A stretch of 64,000 bases of DNA. Source: Longimicrobiales bacterium (GTDB lineage: Bacteria > Gemmatimonadota > Gemmatimonadetes > Longimicrobiales > Gaopeijiaceae). Numbering within the stretch: the stretch's first letter is position 1; each line of letters opens with the position of its first letter. The stretch is from positions 124,001-188,000 of the forward strand of contig JAQWPM010000015.1 in NCBI GenBank assembly GCA_029245345.1, written 5' to 3'. The notes under the pieces are model-generated. The model did not search any database and was not told the origin of the DNA. It saw only the letters and a list, made by a program, of their open reading frames with translations. Of the stretch, positions 9,598 to 18,040 are shown in pieces. A program made the translations under genes and the position numbers.

Positions 9598-9968
9598 GAA
9601 GTTTCGGTCGAGTCTTCCACACGACCGTAGCGGTCTTCAATGCGGACGACATCGCCCAGGTGCGGGGTCGACGCCTCCAAGATCTCCACATCCGTGAGCG
9701 CCACCATTCGGTGTATCGTGCCAGGGACAATTCTAAAAGACTGCCCCTCGGTCATCTCGACGGATGTGAGTTCACCGCGGCTAGCGCCGAACTCGAGCGT
9801 GAGGCGCCCGTTGAGAAGGTAGAGGGTCTCGTCCTTGACCTCGTGATACTGAAGCGAGAGCGCCTCGCCGGCGGCTACGTGAAGAATCTTGCCCACATAG
9901 TGTTCGGTGTCCGCCCAAATCAACTCGTATCCCCAAGGTTTTTCTACGCGACGGGGGGCTTCAATCAT
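9594..9968 (-). CDS. Small cupin protein, phosphomannose isomerase type II-like
   Basis: The protein has 124 residues. EKPWGYELIW near the N-terminus, followed by LSLQYHEVKDETLYLLNG and GTIHRMVAL, matches the cupin half of type II mannose-6-phosphate isomerase / GDP-mannose pyrophosphorylase fusions, here as a stand-alone domain. The two conserved cupin motifs with His and Glu ligands are present, so metal binding is likely. It could isomerise a sugar phosphate or simply bind one. It sits between UDP-glucuronate decarboxylase and cysD, and its stop overlaps the cysD start. The true substrate is not evident, and small cupins of this kind are often over-annotated as isomerases. Confidence 0.8.
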   Translation of the reverse strand: MIEAPRRVEKPWGYELIWADTEHYVGKILHVAAGEALSLQYHEVKDETLYLLNGRLTLEFGASRGELTSVEMTEGQSFRIVPGTIHRMVALTDVEILEASTPHLGDVVRIEDRYGRVEDSTETS

Positions 9969-9997
9969 GAGACTCGACCTCGAACAGATGGCAGGAT

Positions 9998-10957
9998 TTA
10001 GATCGTGCGTGCACAGGCGTCACCTTTCTCCAATTCTCCGCGGAAGAAAGGAATGGTACGCACGATTCCCTCACGCAGTGGGACATTCGGCTCCCAACCG
10101 AGTACGCTCCGGGCGATTGAGATATCCGGCTGTCTGACCTTCGGATCGTCACTCGGCAAGGGAAGGACATCCAGGGTCGATGAGCTCTTCGTTTCCGCGA
10201 GGACGATGTCCGCGAGTTGGCGAATGGTGAATTCAACAGGGCTTCCAATATTCGTCGGCTCATGTCGGTCAGCATGAAAAAGCCGGTAGATGCCGTCGAC
10301 CTCGTCGTCTACATAGCAGAACGATCGGGTCTGTGAGCCGTCCCCGTACATCGTGAGCGGATCCCCACGCAGTGCTTGGACAATGAAGTTGGACACGACC
10401 CGTCCATCACCCGGGCGCATCCGCGGACCATACGTGTTGAAGATCCTGACGATGCGGGTATCCACGCCTTGGTGCCGGTGGTACGCCATGGTCATGGCCT
10501 CGGCAAACCGTTTGGCTTCGTCGTAACAACCGCGCACACCCACCGGGTTCACATGTCCCCAGTAGTCCTCAGTCTGTGGATGCACCTGGGGGTCGCCATA
10601 CACTTCCGATGTCGACGCAAGAAGGAACCGAGCCTTCTTCGCCATCGCAATTCCCAGCGCGTTGTGCGTGCCGCGACTCCCGACCTTGAGCGTCTGGATG
10701 GGAAACTCCAGATAATCGACCGGGCTAGCCGGTGACGCGAAGTGAAGCACTCCGTCAAAATCGCCATCCAAGAAGATGGACTCGGAGATGTCGTGCTCAA
10801 TCAACGAGAACGCATCGAAGGAAGCGAGGACATCCGAGTTGTCCCTGGAACCCGTAATGAAGTTGTCTATGCCTACAACTTCGTGCCCCTCGCGCAGAAA
10901 ACGCTCCGCGAGATGTGACCCGAGAAATCCGGCTGCGCCGGTAATGAGTATGCGCAC
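9998..10957 (-). CDS. UDP-glucuronate decarboxylase (UDP-xylose synthase family)
   Basis: This is a 319-residue extended short-chain dehydrogenase. It shows the NAD-binding GAAGFLG at 7-13, STSEVYG at 115-121 and the catalytic pair Tyr145/Lys149 (YDEAK). The family-specific stretches [22 protein letters not shown] and [12 protein letters not shown] are close to the UXS family, which converts UDP-glucuronate to UDP-xylose through a 4-keto intermediate. The gene starts two bases after the stop of ugd, whose product makes UDP-glucuronate, so the two steps are consecutive. A dTDP-glucose-4,6-dehydratase-like role is the main alternative but fits the motifs less well. Confidence 0.9.
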   Translation of the reverse strand: MRILITGAAGFLGSHLAERFLREGHEVVGIDNFITGSRDNSDVLASFDAFSLIEHDISESIFLDGDFDGVLHFASPASPVDYLEFPIQTLKVGSRGTHNALGIAMAKKARFLLASTSEVYGDPQVHPQTEDYWGHVNPVGVRGCYDEAKRFAEAMTMAYHRHQGVDTRIVRIFNTYGPRMRPGDGRVVSNFIVQALRGDPLTMYGDGSQTRSFCYVDDEVDGIYRLFHADRHEPTNIGSPVEFTIRQLADIVLAETKSSSTLDVLPLPSDDPKVRQPDISIARSVLGWEPNVPLREGIVRTIPFFRGELEKGDACARTI

Positions 10958-10959
10958 GA

Positions 10960-12279
10960 TTAGGCCTCAGCGGCCAAAGCTGATCGTCCTATGCACACAT
11001 ACTCGAAGCCTCTCTCTTTCATGTGTGCGGGGTCGTACAAGTTGCGACCGTCAAGGATCAGCGGCCTGCACATTGCCGCCATCATGCGGTCGAAGTCCGG
11101 GCGCCGGTAAGGGTGCCACTCCGTATGGATCACGAGCGCATCGACGCCATCAAGAGCATCATAATTGTTGTCCACATACTCGACCCGATCCCCAAAGTGG
11201 TGTTGAGCTTCTTCCTCTGCCACAGGATCGTGCGCAATGACCCGGGCGCCCCTGTCTAGCAGCCCAGCAATGGTCACAAGACTGGGCGCCTCACGCATGT
11301 CGTCAGTGTTCGGCTTGAAGGCCAGGCCCCACACCGCAATGGACTTCCCGGTCAGCTCCTCGCCGAACCGGTCCGTGACGGCTCGGAGCAGAATCTGCTT
11401 CTGTCCCTCATTCACGGCCTCCACGGCGTCGAGAATCGAGGCGTCCGCGCCGAGACCGGCCATGGTCTTCGCAAGTGCCTTCACATCCTTGGGAAAACAC
11501 GACCCGCCATACCCGACGCCGGGGTAGAGGAAGCTGGGTCCAATGCGAGAATCGGAGCCGATGCCTTTTCGAACAGAGTTCACGTCGGCGCCGGCCACAT
11601 CGCACAATTGGGCTATGGAGTTCATGAAGCTGATCCGTGTAGCGAGCATGGCGTTTGCCGCGTACTTGGTGATCTCCGCGGACGGTACGTCCATTAGGAA
11701 GATCGCCGCCCCCGATCGCACGAACGGTGCGTACAGATCGCTCAACACCTCTCCCGCGTATTCGGAGTCCACACCGAGCACTACCCGGTCCGGCTTCATG
11801 AAGTCGTCGATCGCGGCACCCTCTTTCAGGAACTCCGGATTCGAGCACACGTGCACGGGGTGCTTCGTGTTGGCCTCGATCTCATCGCGCACGAGCTTCG
11901 CCGTGCCGACCGGAACCGTACTCTTGGTAATCACGATCTTCTCGGCGTCCATAGCCTCACCGATGGTGCGCGCGACCGCCAGGACGTGTTTTAGGTCGGC
12001 CGACCCGTCTTCGTCCGCAGGTGTCCCCACGGCAATAAAGATGATGTCCGACGCCACGACCCCCGCTGCAACATCCGTCGTAAAGTGCAGCCGGCCCGCG
12101 GCAAGATTGCTCAGAATCAGCGGTTCGAGACCCGGCTCATAGATCGGGATCTTTCCCTGATTGAGGCCCGCAATCTTGTCTTCGTCGATATCGGCACAAA
12201 TGACGTCGTTTCCGGTCTCCGCGAGGCAAGCTCCGGCGACCAGACCCACGTATCCCGATCCGATCACAGCGATCTTCAT
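10960..12279 (-). CDS. ugd: UDP-glucose 6-dehydrogenase
   Basis: The protein has 439 residues, normal for bacterial Ugd. The N-terminal Rossmann motif is GSGYVG; the catalytic cysteine is Cys261 in [26 protein letters not shown] marks the C-terminal UDP-binding domain. It oxidises UDP-glucose to UDP-glucuronate with two NAD+. It is the first gene of the ugd, decarboxylase, cupin, cysD, cysNC series. A GDP-mannose dehydrogenase role is less likely from the overall motif pattern. The 88-base gap upstream contains a strong inverted repeat (12304-12325). Confidence 0.95.
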   Translation of the reverse strand: MKIAVIGSGYVGLVAGACLAETGNDVICADIDEDKIAGLNQGKIPIYEPGLEPLILSNLAAGRLHFTTDVAAGVVASDIIFIAVGTPADEDGSADLKHVLAVARTIGEAMDAEKIVITKSTVPVGTAKLVRDEIEANTKHPVHVCSNPEFLKEGAAIDDFMKPDRVVLGVDSEYAGEVLSDLYAPFVRSGAAIFLMDVPSAEITKYAANAMLATRISFMNSIAQLCDVAGADVNSVRKGIGSDSRIGPSFLYPGVGYGGSCFPKDVKALAKTMAGLGADASILDAVEAVNEGQKQILLRAVTDRFGEELTGKSIAVWGLAFKPNTDDMREAPSLVTIAGLLDRGARVIAHDPVAEEEAQHHFGDRVEYVDNNYDALDGVDALVIHTEWHPYRRPDFDRMMAAMCRPLILDGRNLYDPAHMKERGFEYVCIGRSALAAEA

Positions 12280-12303
12280 GAGTGACTCGATTCGCAGTTC
12301 AGT

Positions 12304-12325
12304 ACGGTCGACACGGGTCGACCGT
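12304..12325. terminator. Perfect 9-bp inverted repeat between uvrB and ugd
   Basis: ACGGTCGAC at 12304-12312 is the exact reverse complement of GTCGACCGT at 12317-12325, with a four-base loop. It lies 43 bases after the uvrB stop and 24 bases before the ugd ATG. No T-run follows on either strand, so it is not a textbook intrinsic terminator. It could still end or attenuate uvrB transcripts, or be an operator for ugd. Confidence 0.4.
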
Positions 12326-12367
12326 CAGCTTCAAATAAAACAGAAGTGTCCGCGCCGTACATGGGGT

Positions 12368-14350
12368 TCATTTCACAGCTTTCAACTCGAACAGCTGATC
12401 GCGAAGCAACGCCGCCCGCTCGAAGTCCATTGCCTCGGCAGCTTCCTCCATCTCCTTCTCCAGAATCTTCACGTATTCTTCGCGATTGAACTCGTCCGCG
12501 TAGGTCTCCGGACCCTCCGCAACTCGCGACCCGATCTCCGCTGCATCAGCAACACGAGTGGAAAATTCGATCTCCTCGACGGACTTCTGAATCGTCGCCG
12601 GCGTGATACCGTGCTTCTTGTTGTGGGCCAGCTGGATGGCCCTGCGTCGATCGGTCTCATCAATGCACTGGCGCATGGACTTAGTGATCCGGTCCGCATA
12701 CATGATCGCCGTACTGTGCACGTTACGAGCCGCACGGCCGATGGTCTGAATGAGCGATCTCGCATCGCGGAGGAAACCCTCCTTGTCGGCGTCAAGAATC
12801 GCGACGAGAGACACTTCTGGTAGGTCGAGTCCCTCGCGGAGAAGGTTGATCCCAACCAGAACGTCGATCTTGCCCAGCCGCAAAGAACGTAGAATCACCA
12901 TGCGTTCGATCGCGTCCACTTCCGAATGCATATACCTCACGCGGACGCCAACAGACTGAAGATACTCGGTCAGGTCTTCCGACATCCTCTTCGTCAGCGT
13001 GGTCACCAAGACCCGCTCGTTTCGCTTTTCCCGGGCACGAATCTCGTGGAGAAGGTCGTCGACCTGACCCTTCACTGGACGAACCTCTATTGGGGGGTCC
13101 ACCAGGCCGGTGGGGCGGATGATCTGCTCCACCACGACCCCTTCCGCACGTTCGACCTCCCAGTCACCGGGCGTGGCAGACATGAAGATCCGCTGGGGAA
13201 CGAGGTCCACCCATTCGTCGAACTTGAGCGGACGGTTGTCGAGCGCGGACGGCAACCGGAAGCCGTGCTCGATCAACGTGCCCTTCCTAGACTGGTCCCC
13301 CTTGTACATCGCATTGATCTGTGGAATCGACGCGTGTGACTCGTCCACCACCATTAAGAAATCGGCCGGGAAGTAGTCCATGAGACACGACGGCCGTTCT
13401 CCTGTCTTCCGCCCACTCGTATAAAGCGAGTAGTTCTCAATGCCCGGGCATGTCCCGATCTCAAGCATCATTTCGAGGTCGAAGTTCGTACGTTGCTCGA
13501 GCCGCTGAGCCTCGAGGAGCTTCCCGGCGTTCCGGTACAGAGCAAGCTGCTCGTTCAACTCTCGTCGGATGTGCGGCACCATTGCTTCGAGCGTACTCCG
13601 CTCGGTCACATAGTGGCTCGCCGGATAAATCGCAGTCCTCTCCAGCGTAGTCACGATTTCACCCGTGAGGGGATCGAAGCGTGTAATCCGCTCGACCTCG
13701 TCTCCCCAGAGTTCAATACGGATCGCTTGCTCGTCGTATGCCGGAAAGATCTCTACCGTGTCACCGCGCACGCGGAATGTGCCGCGCTCGAAGAGGTGGT
13801 CGTTCCGGCTGTACTGAATCGCGACCAAACCCTGGAGGATCTCCCGGCGCGGCATCTCACCTCCAACCTCGAGATGCAGCATCAGCTTTCGGTAGTCGAC
13901 GGGATTCCCAAGACCGTAGATGCACGACACAGACGCCACGACGATTACGTCCTCACGCTCCATCAACGAAGAGGTCGCCCTCAGCCGGAGTCTCTCGATG
14001 TCCTCGTTGATCGAGGCATCCTTATCGATGTACGTGTCGGTGGACGGGACGTACGCTTCGGGCTGGTAGTAGTCGTAGTACGAGATGAAGTACTCGACTG
14101 CGTTGTGCGGGAAGAGTGAGCGCAGTTCCCCGTAGAGCTGAGCAGCCAGGGTCTTGTTGTGGGACATAATGAGCGTCGGCCGCCCATAGTCCGCGATCGC
14201 GTGGGCGACCGTGAACGTCTTTCCGGTGCCCGTGGCCCCAAGCAGCACTTGGTTCTGGTCCCCGCGAGCGAGCCCTTCGGTCAGCTCTTTGATCGCCGTG
14301 GGTTGGTCGCCGGCCGGTTCATAAGGCGAGACCAGCTGAAAATCCGTCAA
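12368..14350 (-). CDS. uvrB: Excinuclease ABC subunit B
   Basis: The protein has 660 residues, standard for UvrB. Walker A is GATGTGKTF at 38-46; the beta-hairpin region has [22 protein letters not shown]; helicase motifs include SATPGDWE and QTIGRAARN; a C-terminal UVR helical pair begins near 620. It verifies DNA damage and loads UvrC in nucleotide excision repair. Translation begins at TTG 14350, directly after the TAG of the upstream guanylyltransferase gene, with GAGG six bases before it. This DNA repair gene is therefore the last cistron of what looks like a GDP-heptose operon, an unusual setting. Confidence 0.97.
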   Translation of the reverse strand: MTDFQLVSPYEPAGDQPTAIKELTEGLARGDQNQVLLGATGTGKTFTVAHAIADYGRPTLIMSHNKTLAAQLYGELRSLFPHNAVEYFISYYDYYQPEAYVPSTDTYIDKDASINEDIERLRLRATSSLMEREDVIVVASVSCIYGLGNPVDYRKLMLHLEVGGEMPRREILQGLVAIQYSRNDHLFERGTFRVRGDTVEIFPAYDEQAIRIELWGDEVERITRFDPLTGEIVTTLERTAIYPASHYVTERSTLEAMVPHIRRELNEQLALYRNAGKLLEAQRLEQRTNFDLEMMLEIGTCPGIENYSLYTSGRKTGERPSCLMDYFPADFLMVVDESHASIPQINAMYKGDQSRKGTLIEHGFRLPSALDNRPLKFDEWVDLVPQRIFMSATPGDWEVERAEGVVVEQIIRPTGLVDPPIEVRPVKGQVDDLLHEIRAREKRNERVLVTTLTKRMSEDLTEYLQSVGVRVRYMHSEVDAIERMVILRSLRLGKIDVLVGINLLREGLDLPEVSLVAILDADKEGFLRDARSLIQTIGRAARNVHSTAIMYADRITKSMRQCIDETDRRRAIQLAHNKKHGITPATIQKSVEEIEFSTRVADAAEIGSRVAEGPETYADEFNREEYVKILEKEMEEAAEAMDFERAALLRDQLFELKAVK

Positions 14351-15070
14351 CTAGGACCTCGCCTCGGGATATTTGGCCGCCCACCACTCCGGTACCGAAC
14401 GTTGCGCGGCTGCGTAGCTCTCGGGGACACCGATGTCGATGAAGAAGCCATTGGAACGGACACCGACCAAGGCACGGTCTCTGGCGAGGGCCGGGAGCAG
14501 ATCGTCCTCGAGTGAGGCCGGTTGCGGCAGAGTCGCCACCACGTCCCGCTGTAGCAGGTACACGCCTCCGTTGATCCAGCCCGGACCACCCGAAGCCTTC
14601 TCCGCGAACGTTGTGACACGGGAGCCGTCTTGGCGGACCCGCCCGTAGCGGGCCGTGTCTTCCACCTGCCGAAGGGCAACGACACACTCCCCGTCGCCCG
14701 CGGCAAGAGTCAGGTCGCCGAGATCCACGTCAAAGAGCGTGTCACCGTTGAGAGCAAAGAAACGATCATCCAAGCGATCGACCATAGCCGGGAACGCCCC
14801 ACCGGTGCCCAGCGGCTCATCTTCAACGAAGACGTCGACTTCCATATCAAATGTCGCTCCGTGCAACCACGCACGCAGGGCCTCTATGCGATAACCCGCG
14901 GTAAGGACCACGCGGTCGATACCCTGCCTTCCGAGCCGAGCCAACACCCACTCGAGGAACGGCCGCCCCCCCACGTCCAAAAGGGGCTTAGGCGTCTCAC
15001 TCGTCAGGCCACTAAGCCTGGTGCCCTTCCCACCCACGAGCACAACTGCCTGCGTGACCTCAGGAGGCAT
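14351..15070 (-). CDS. hddC: Sugar-1-phosphate nucleotidyltransferase, HddC-like
   Basis: The protein has 239 residues from ATG 15070, eight bases after the stop of the preceding gene; an in-frame ATG at 15166 overlaps that gene and is less likely. The nucleotide-binding GGKGTRL is at about 13-19, followed by PKPLLDVGGRPFL; LNGDTLFDVDL carries the metal-binding Asp. The family activates sugar 1-phosphates. The adjacent HddA-type kinase makes D-glycero-alpha-D-manno-heptose 1-phosphate guanylyltransferase the best guess, giving GDP-heptose. Without the neighbour it could equally be called a generic NTP transferase. Confidence 0.82.
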   Translation of the reverse strand: MPPEVTQAVVLVGGKGTRLSGLTSETPKPLLDVGGRPFLEWVLARLGRQGIDRVVLTAGYRIEALRAWLHGATFDMEVDVFVEDEPLGTGGAFPAMVDRLDDRFFALNGDTLFDVDLGDLTLAAGDGECVVALRQVEDTARYGRVRQDGSRVTTFAEKASGGPGWINGGVYLLQRDVVATLPQPASLEDDLLPALARDRALVGVRSNGFFIDIGVPESYAAAQRSVPEWWAAKYPEARS

Positions 15071-15078
15071 GGCCGAGC

Positions 15079-16020
15079 TCAACGCTCCCGGACCGCCGCG
15101 CGATGTTCGCGGAACCAGTCGATCGTCTTCGCGAGGCCATCCCTCAACGAGGTCCGCGGGGTCCACCCAAGGCCGCGAATCTTGTCCAGGGCTAGGTGTC
15201 GCTCCGCCTGGCCTTCGGGCATCGAGCGGTCATAGGTGATCTCCCCGGAGAAGCCCGCCCCGACCCTGATCGCTTCGGCCAACTCTCGGATCGTGGTCAG
15301 TTCCCCGGTGCCCACATTGATGGGGCCAGCGAAACGCGCATCGGCTATCGCCACCATGGCGTCAATACAGTCATCGACGTACAGGAAGTCGCGTTTCGCT
15401 CCCCCGCCGCCCCAGATCTCGACTTGCGGCAGACCGTCGTCCGTGGCCTCTACAAAACGACGAACCAGAGCCGGCGCTACGTGGGAGTGCTTGGGATGGA
15501 AGTTGTCGTGGGGCCCATAGATGTTGGCGGGAATGCAGTAGCACGATTCGAGGACAGACTCCTCCCGCAACGCCTCGAGGTGCACGAGCATCCCGCGCTT
15601 CGCATACGCATACGCATCGTTCGTCACCTCCGGGACTCCGTCCAAAAAAGCCTCCTCGTGGAGGGTCTCCTGCTCTAGGCGCTTCGGGTAGGCGCACCCC
15701 GTGCCCATGGCGAAAAAATATTCAACCCCAGCATCGACCGAGGCATCCACCGTGTGTGTATTGATCAGGACATTGTCGCGGTAGAAGCCGGGCTTCTGCG
15801 TTGCATTCGCGTAGATGCCGCCGACACGGGCTGCGAGGTGATAGACAACGGTCGGCCGCACTTTGGCTAGGAGCGTTCGTGCGACCGTTGCGTCGCGGAG
15901 GTCGTGCTCGCTTCCCACGCCCACGACGTCCGAGCCAAGCGACTCCAGACGAGCGACGAGGTTCCTCCCAATGAGCCCTGTCGCTCCCGTGACGAGGGTC
16001 CGCTGTCCAGCGAGATCCAT
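15079..16020 (-). CDS. GDP-L-fucose synthase / GDP-6-deoxy-heptose reductase-like
   Basis: The protein has 313 residues. GATGLIG at 12-18 binds NADP. The stretches HLAARVGGIYAN, GTGCAYPKR, YAYAKRGM, NIYGPHDNFHPKHSHV and KRDFLYVDD are hallmarks of the Fcl family, which epimerises and/or reduces 4-keto-6-deoxy GDP-sugars. The flanking HddA- and HddC-like genes and a GMD-like dehydratase in the same operon suggest a DmhB-like role on GDP-4-keto-6-deoxy-manno-heptose, as described in Yersinia pseudotuberculosis and Campylobacter. Ordinary GDP-L-fucose synthase remains possible if GDP-mannose is the feedstock. Confidence 0.85.
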   Translation of the reverse strand: MDLAGQRTLVTGATGLIGRNLVARLESLGSDVVGVGSEHDLRDATVARTLLAKVRPTVVYHLAARVGGIYANATQKPGFYRDNVLINTHTVDASVDAGVEYFFAMGTGCAYPKRLEQETLHEEAFLDGVPEVTNDAYAYAKRGMLVHLEALREESVLESCYCIPANIYGPHDNFHPKHSHVAPALVRRFVEATDDGLPQVEIWGGGGAKRDFLYVDDCIDAMVAIADARFAGPINVGTGELTTIRELAEAIRVGAGFSGEITYDRSMPEGQAERHLALDKIRGLGWTPRTSLRDGLAKTIDWFREHRAAVRER

Positions 16021-16023
16021 CGT

Positions 16024-17022
16024 TTACGACCCCCCGCGAAGGCTGTCGGCCACTTCGTAGTGAAGCACCTGCATGCCCGAACGGTCGAATGCAAACGGCA
16101 CGAAGAGCAGTTCGGAGAGTTTCTCACGGACCGCACCCTGATGCTCTTCAGGGCACACGAGCAGCATGAAGCCGCCGGCGCCAGCGCCTAGGATCTTCCC
16201 CCCGGTAGCGCCCGCAGAGCGGGCCGCCTCGTAGATCTGATCGATCGTCTCGTTGGAGGTCCCTGGCAGCTCCCGCTTCCGGAGCCACGTCTCATGCAAC
16301 AGCTCTCCCAAGTCTCTCAGCTCTCCCCCAGACAGTATCCGAAGCGCCGTCTTCACGGACCCGTGTATGAATTCCAGAAGGTGATCATACTTGTCGGGCT
16401 CGTAGTTGTTGGCGGGTGATACGTCCCCACTTTTCCGGAGATTGGGGATGTAGCAAAGCATCAAAGACCGCTGGAGCAGCTGAAGTCGCTCGGGCGAGAG
16501 TACCAGCGGATGAACGGTGAAGTCACCCGTGGGGTGGAACTCGATGTGATTGAAGCCCCCGTATGCGGCCGCGACCTGGTCTTGGTAGCCACCGGGCTCC
16601 TTCAGCACGTGACGTTCTAACTGAATGGCCTCGATCGCGAGATCCTTCCGGGAGAACATCTGCCCTTCCAAGCCTCCAAGCGCGCCCACCAGGCCAACAC
16701 CAAATGCGGAACTGGTCCCGAGTCCGCTCCACGCCGGAAGATCAGCGTCGTAGTGGATTTCGATATCCGTTCGACCAAAGCGCTCGAGCGCGGCTCGAAT
16801 GAGTGGGTGTTGGATCTCGGAGAGTTCCTTAACCAGCTCAATCCGCGAATAGGTCAGCCGCACCCGGTGGTCGAAGAACGGAGGAAGCGGGCGAGCGGTG
16901 ACATAGCAGTACTTGTCTATGGACGTGGAGAGGACTGCACCGCCGTGCCTCTCGAACCAGACCGGAAGGTCGGTTCCGCCTCCGAAAAGGGAGACGCGGA
17001 AAGGAACGCGCGTGATGATCAT
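16024..17022 (-). CDS. hddA: GHMP-family sugar kinase, HddA-like (D-manno-heptose 7-phosphate kinase)
   Basis: The protein has 332 residues. It begins ITRVPFRVSLFGGGTDLP, the N-terminal signature of HddA and related GHMP kinases. The ATP-binding PAWSGLGTSSAFGVGL lies near 115-130, and GGKILGAGAGGFMLL is motif 3 near the C-terminus. HddA phosphorylates D-glycero-D-manno-heptose 7-phosphate at C1 before guanylyl transfer. It is followed three bases later by the reductase gene and two genes later by hddC. GmhA- and GmhB-type partners are not in this operon; a GmhA-like SIS protein (34848-35459) and a HAD phosphatase (36403-37065) lie elsewhere in the window. Confidence 0.87.
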   Translation of the reverse strand: MIITRVPFRVSLFGGGTDLPVWFERHGGAVLSTSIDKYCYVTARPLPPFFDHRVRLTYSRIELVKELSEIQHPLIRAALERFGRTDIEIHYDADLPAWSGLGTSSAFGVGLVGALGGLEGQMFSRKDLAIEAIQLERHVLKEPGGYQDQVAAAYGGFNHIEFHPTGDFTVHPLVLSPERLQLLQRSLMLCYIPNLRKSGDVSPANNYEPDKYDHLLEFIHGSVKTALRILSGGELRDLGELLHETWLRKRELPGTSNETIDQIYEAARSAGATGGKILGAGAGGFMLLVCPEEHQGAVREKLSELLFVPFAFDRSGMQVLHYEVADSLRGGS

Positions 17023-17026
17023 GGCT

Positions 17027-18040
17027 CTACCGCGTCAGGAAGCTCTGGCCACGGCGAACCCGCGCGCGCCAATATTCAAGCAGGTCACGCATCGTGGTCT
17101 CGAATGGAATCTCCGGCACCCAACCCGTGTGATCGCGGAACTTCGAAGTGTCCGGGATCTGTAGGTCGGCATCAATCGGACGAAGTCGCTCGGAATCGGT
17201 TTCGATCTGAATATCGTCCCGGGTGCTGAATGCGATGAGCGTATCGAGCATTTCACCGACGGTGCACGAATGCTCGCCGCCTATGTTGTAGTACTCTCCC
17301 GGCTGCGGATCGTGGGTGACCAGCAGGTGATAGGCCCGCACCGCATCACGCACATCGGCGAACGTCCGCATCGAATCGAGGTTGCCGACTTTCACGACGG
17401 CAGGGATCAGGTCCGCTTCGATCATCGCGATCTGTTTGGCGAAGGTCGACTCAGCAAACACGTCTCCTCGTCGCGGTCCGGTATGCGTGAACATCCGGGT
17501 CGTCATCGCCTTCACTCCGTAGGCCTCCGCGTAGTACCGGCCTAGAAGATCGGTCCCAACCTTCGAGATCGCATAAGGGGACGCGGGGTGGAACGTGACA
17601 TCCTCGTGGATCGGGAGGGACTCTTTCGGAACACGACCGAACACCTCGGACGAAGCGCAGACGTGCACGACGGGGTCGATGTTGTCATCGTGTCGAATGG
17701 CCTCCAGTACGTGTGCAGTGCCTTGGATGTTGGTCTCGAGCGTGTCCAACGGGGCCGAGAACGACGTCTGGGGATAACTCTGAGCGGCCAAGTGAAACAC
17801 GTAGTCGGGCTTCGATTCGCGAACAGCCGACTGAATGGACAGGTAGTCTCTGAGGTCCCCATACACGAGCCGGATGCGCTCGCCGCGATTCACCTGGTCG
17901 AGGAGATGCTCGATGTTGTCGAGCGGGCTTCGCCATCGCGCGAGTCCGACCATGTCCCAATCGGTTTCTTTCAGTAAATAGTCGGCAAGGTGGGAACCGA
18001 CCATGCCTGTGATACCGGTGATTAGGGCGACTTGTGACAT
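17027..18040 (-). CDS. GDP-mannose 4,6-dehydratase family enzyme (DmhA-like)
   Basis: The protein has 337 residues from ATG 18040. The frame is open to an ATG at 18064, adding eight residues; neither start has a clear ribosome site. ALITGITGMVGSHLAD is the NAD-binding start; ASSEVFG and YAISKVGTDLLG supply the catalytic Tyr/Lys; FTHTGPRRGDVFAESTFAKQ is typical of the GMD family. It removes water across C4-C6 of a GDP-sugar to give the 4-keto-6-deoxy form. As first gene of the dehydratase, kinase, reductase, guanylyltransferase, uvrB operon, its most coherent role is GDP-6-deoxy-manno-heptose formation. GDP-mannose as substrate is the alternative. Confidence 0.87.
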   Translation of the reverse strand: MSQVALITGITGMVGSHLADYLLKETDWDMVGLARWRSPLDNIEHLLDQVNRGERIRLVYGDLRDYLSIQSAVRESKPDYVFHLAAQSYPQTSFSAPLDTLETNIQGTAHVLEAIRHDDNIDPVVHVCASSEVFGRVPKESLPIHEDVTFHPASPYAISKVGTDLLGRYYAEAYGVKAMTTRMFTHTGPRRGDVFAESTFAKQIAMIEADLIPAVVKVGNLDSMRTFADVRDAVRAYHLLVTHDPQPGEYYNIGGEHSCTVGEMLDTLIAFSTRDDIQIETDSERLRPIDADLQIPDTSKFRDHTGWVPEIPFETTMRDLLEYWRARVRRGQSFLTR

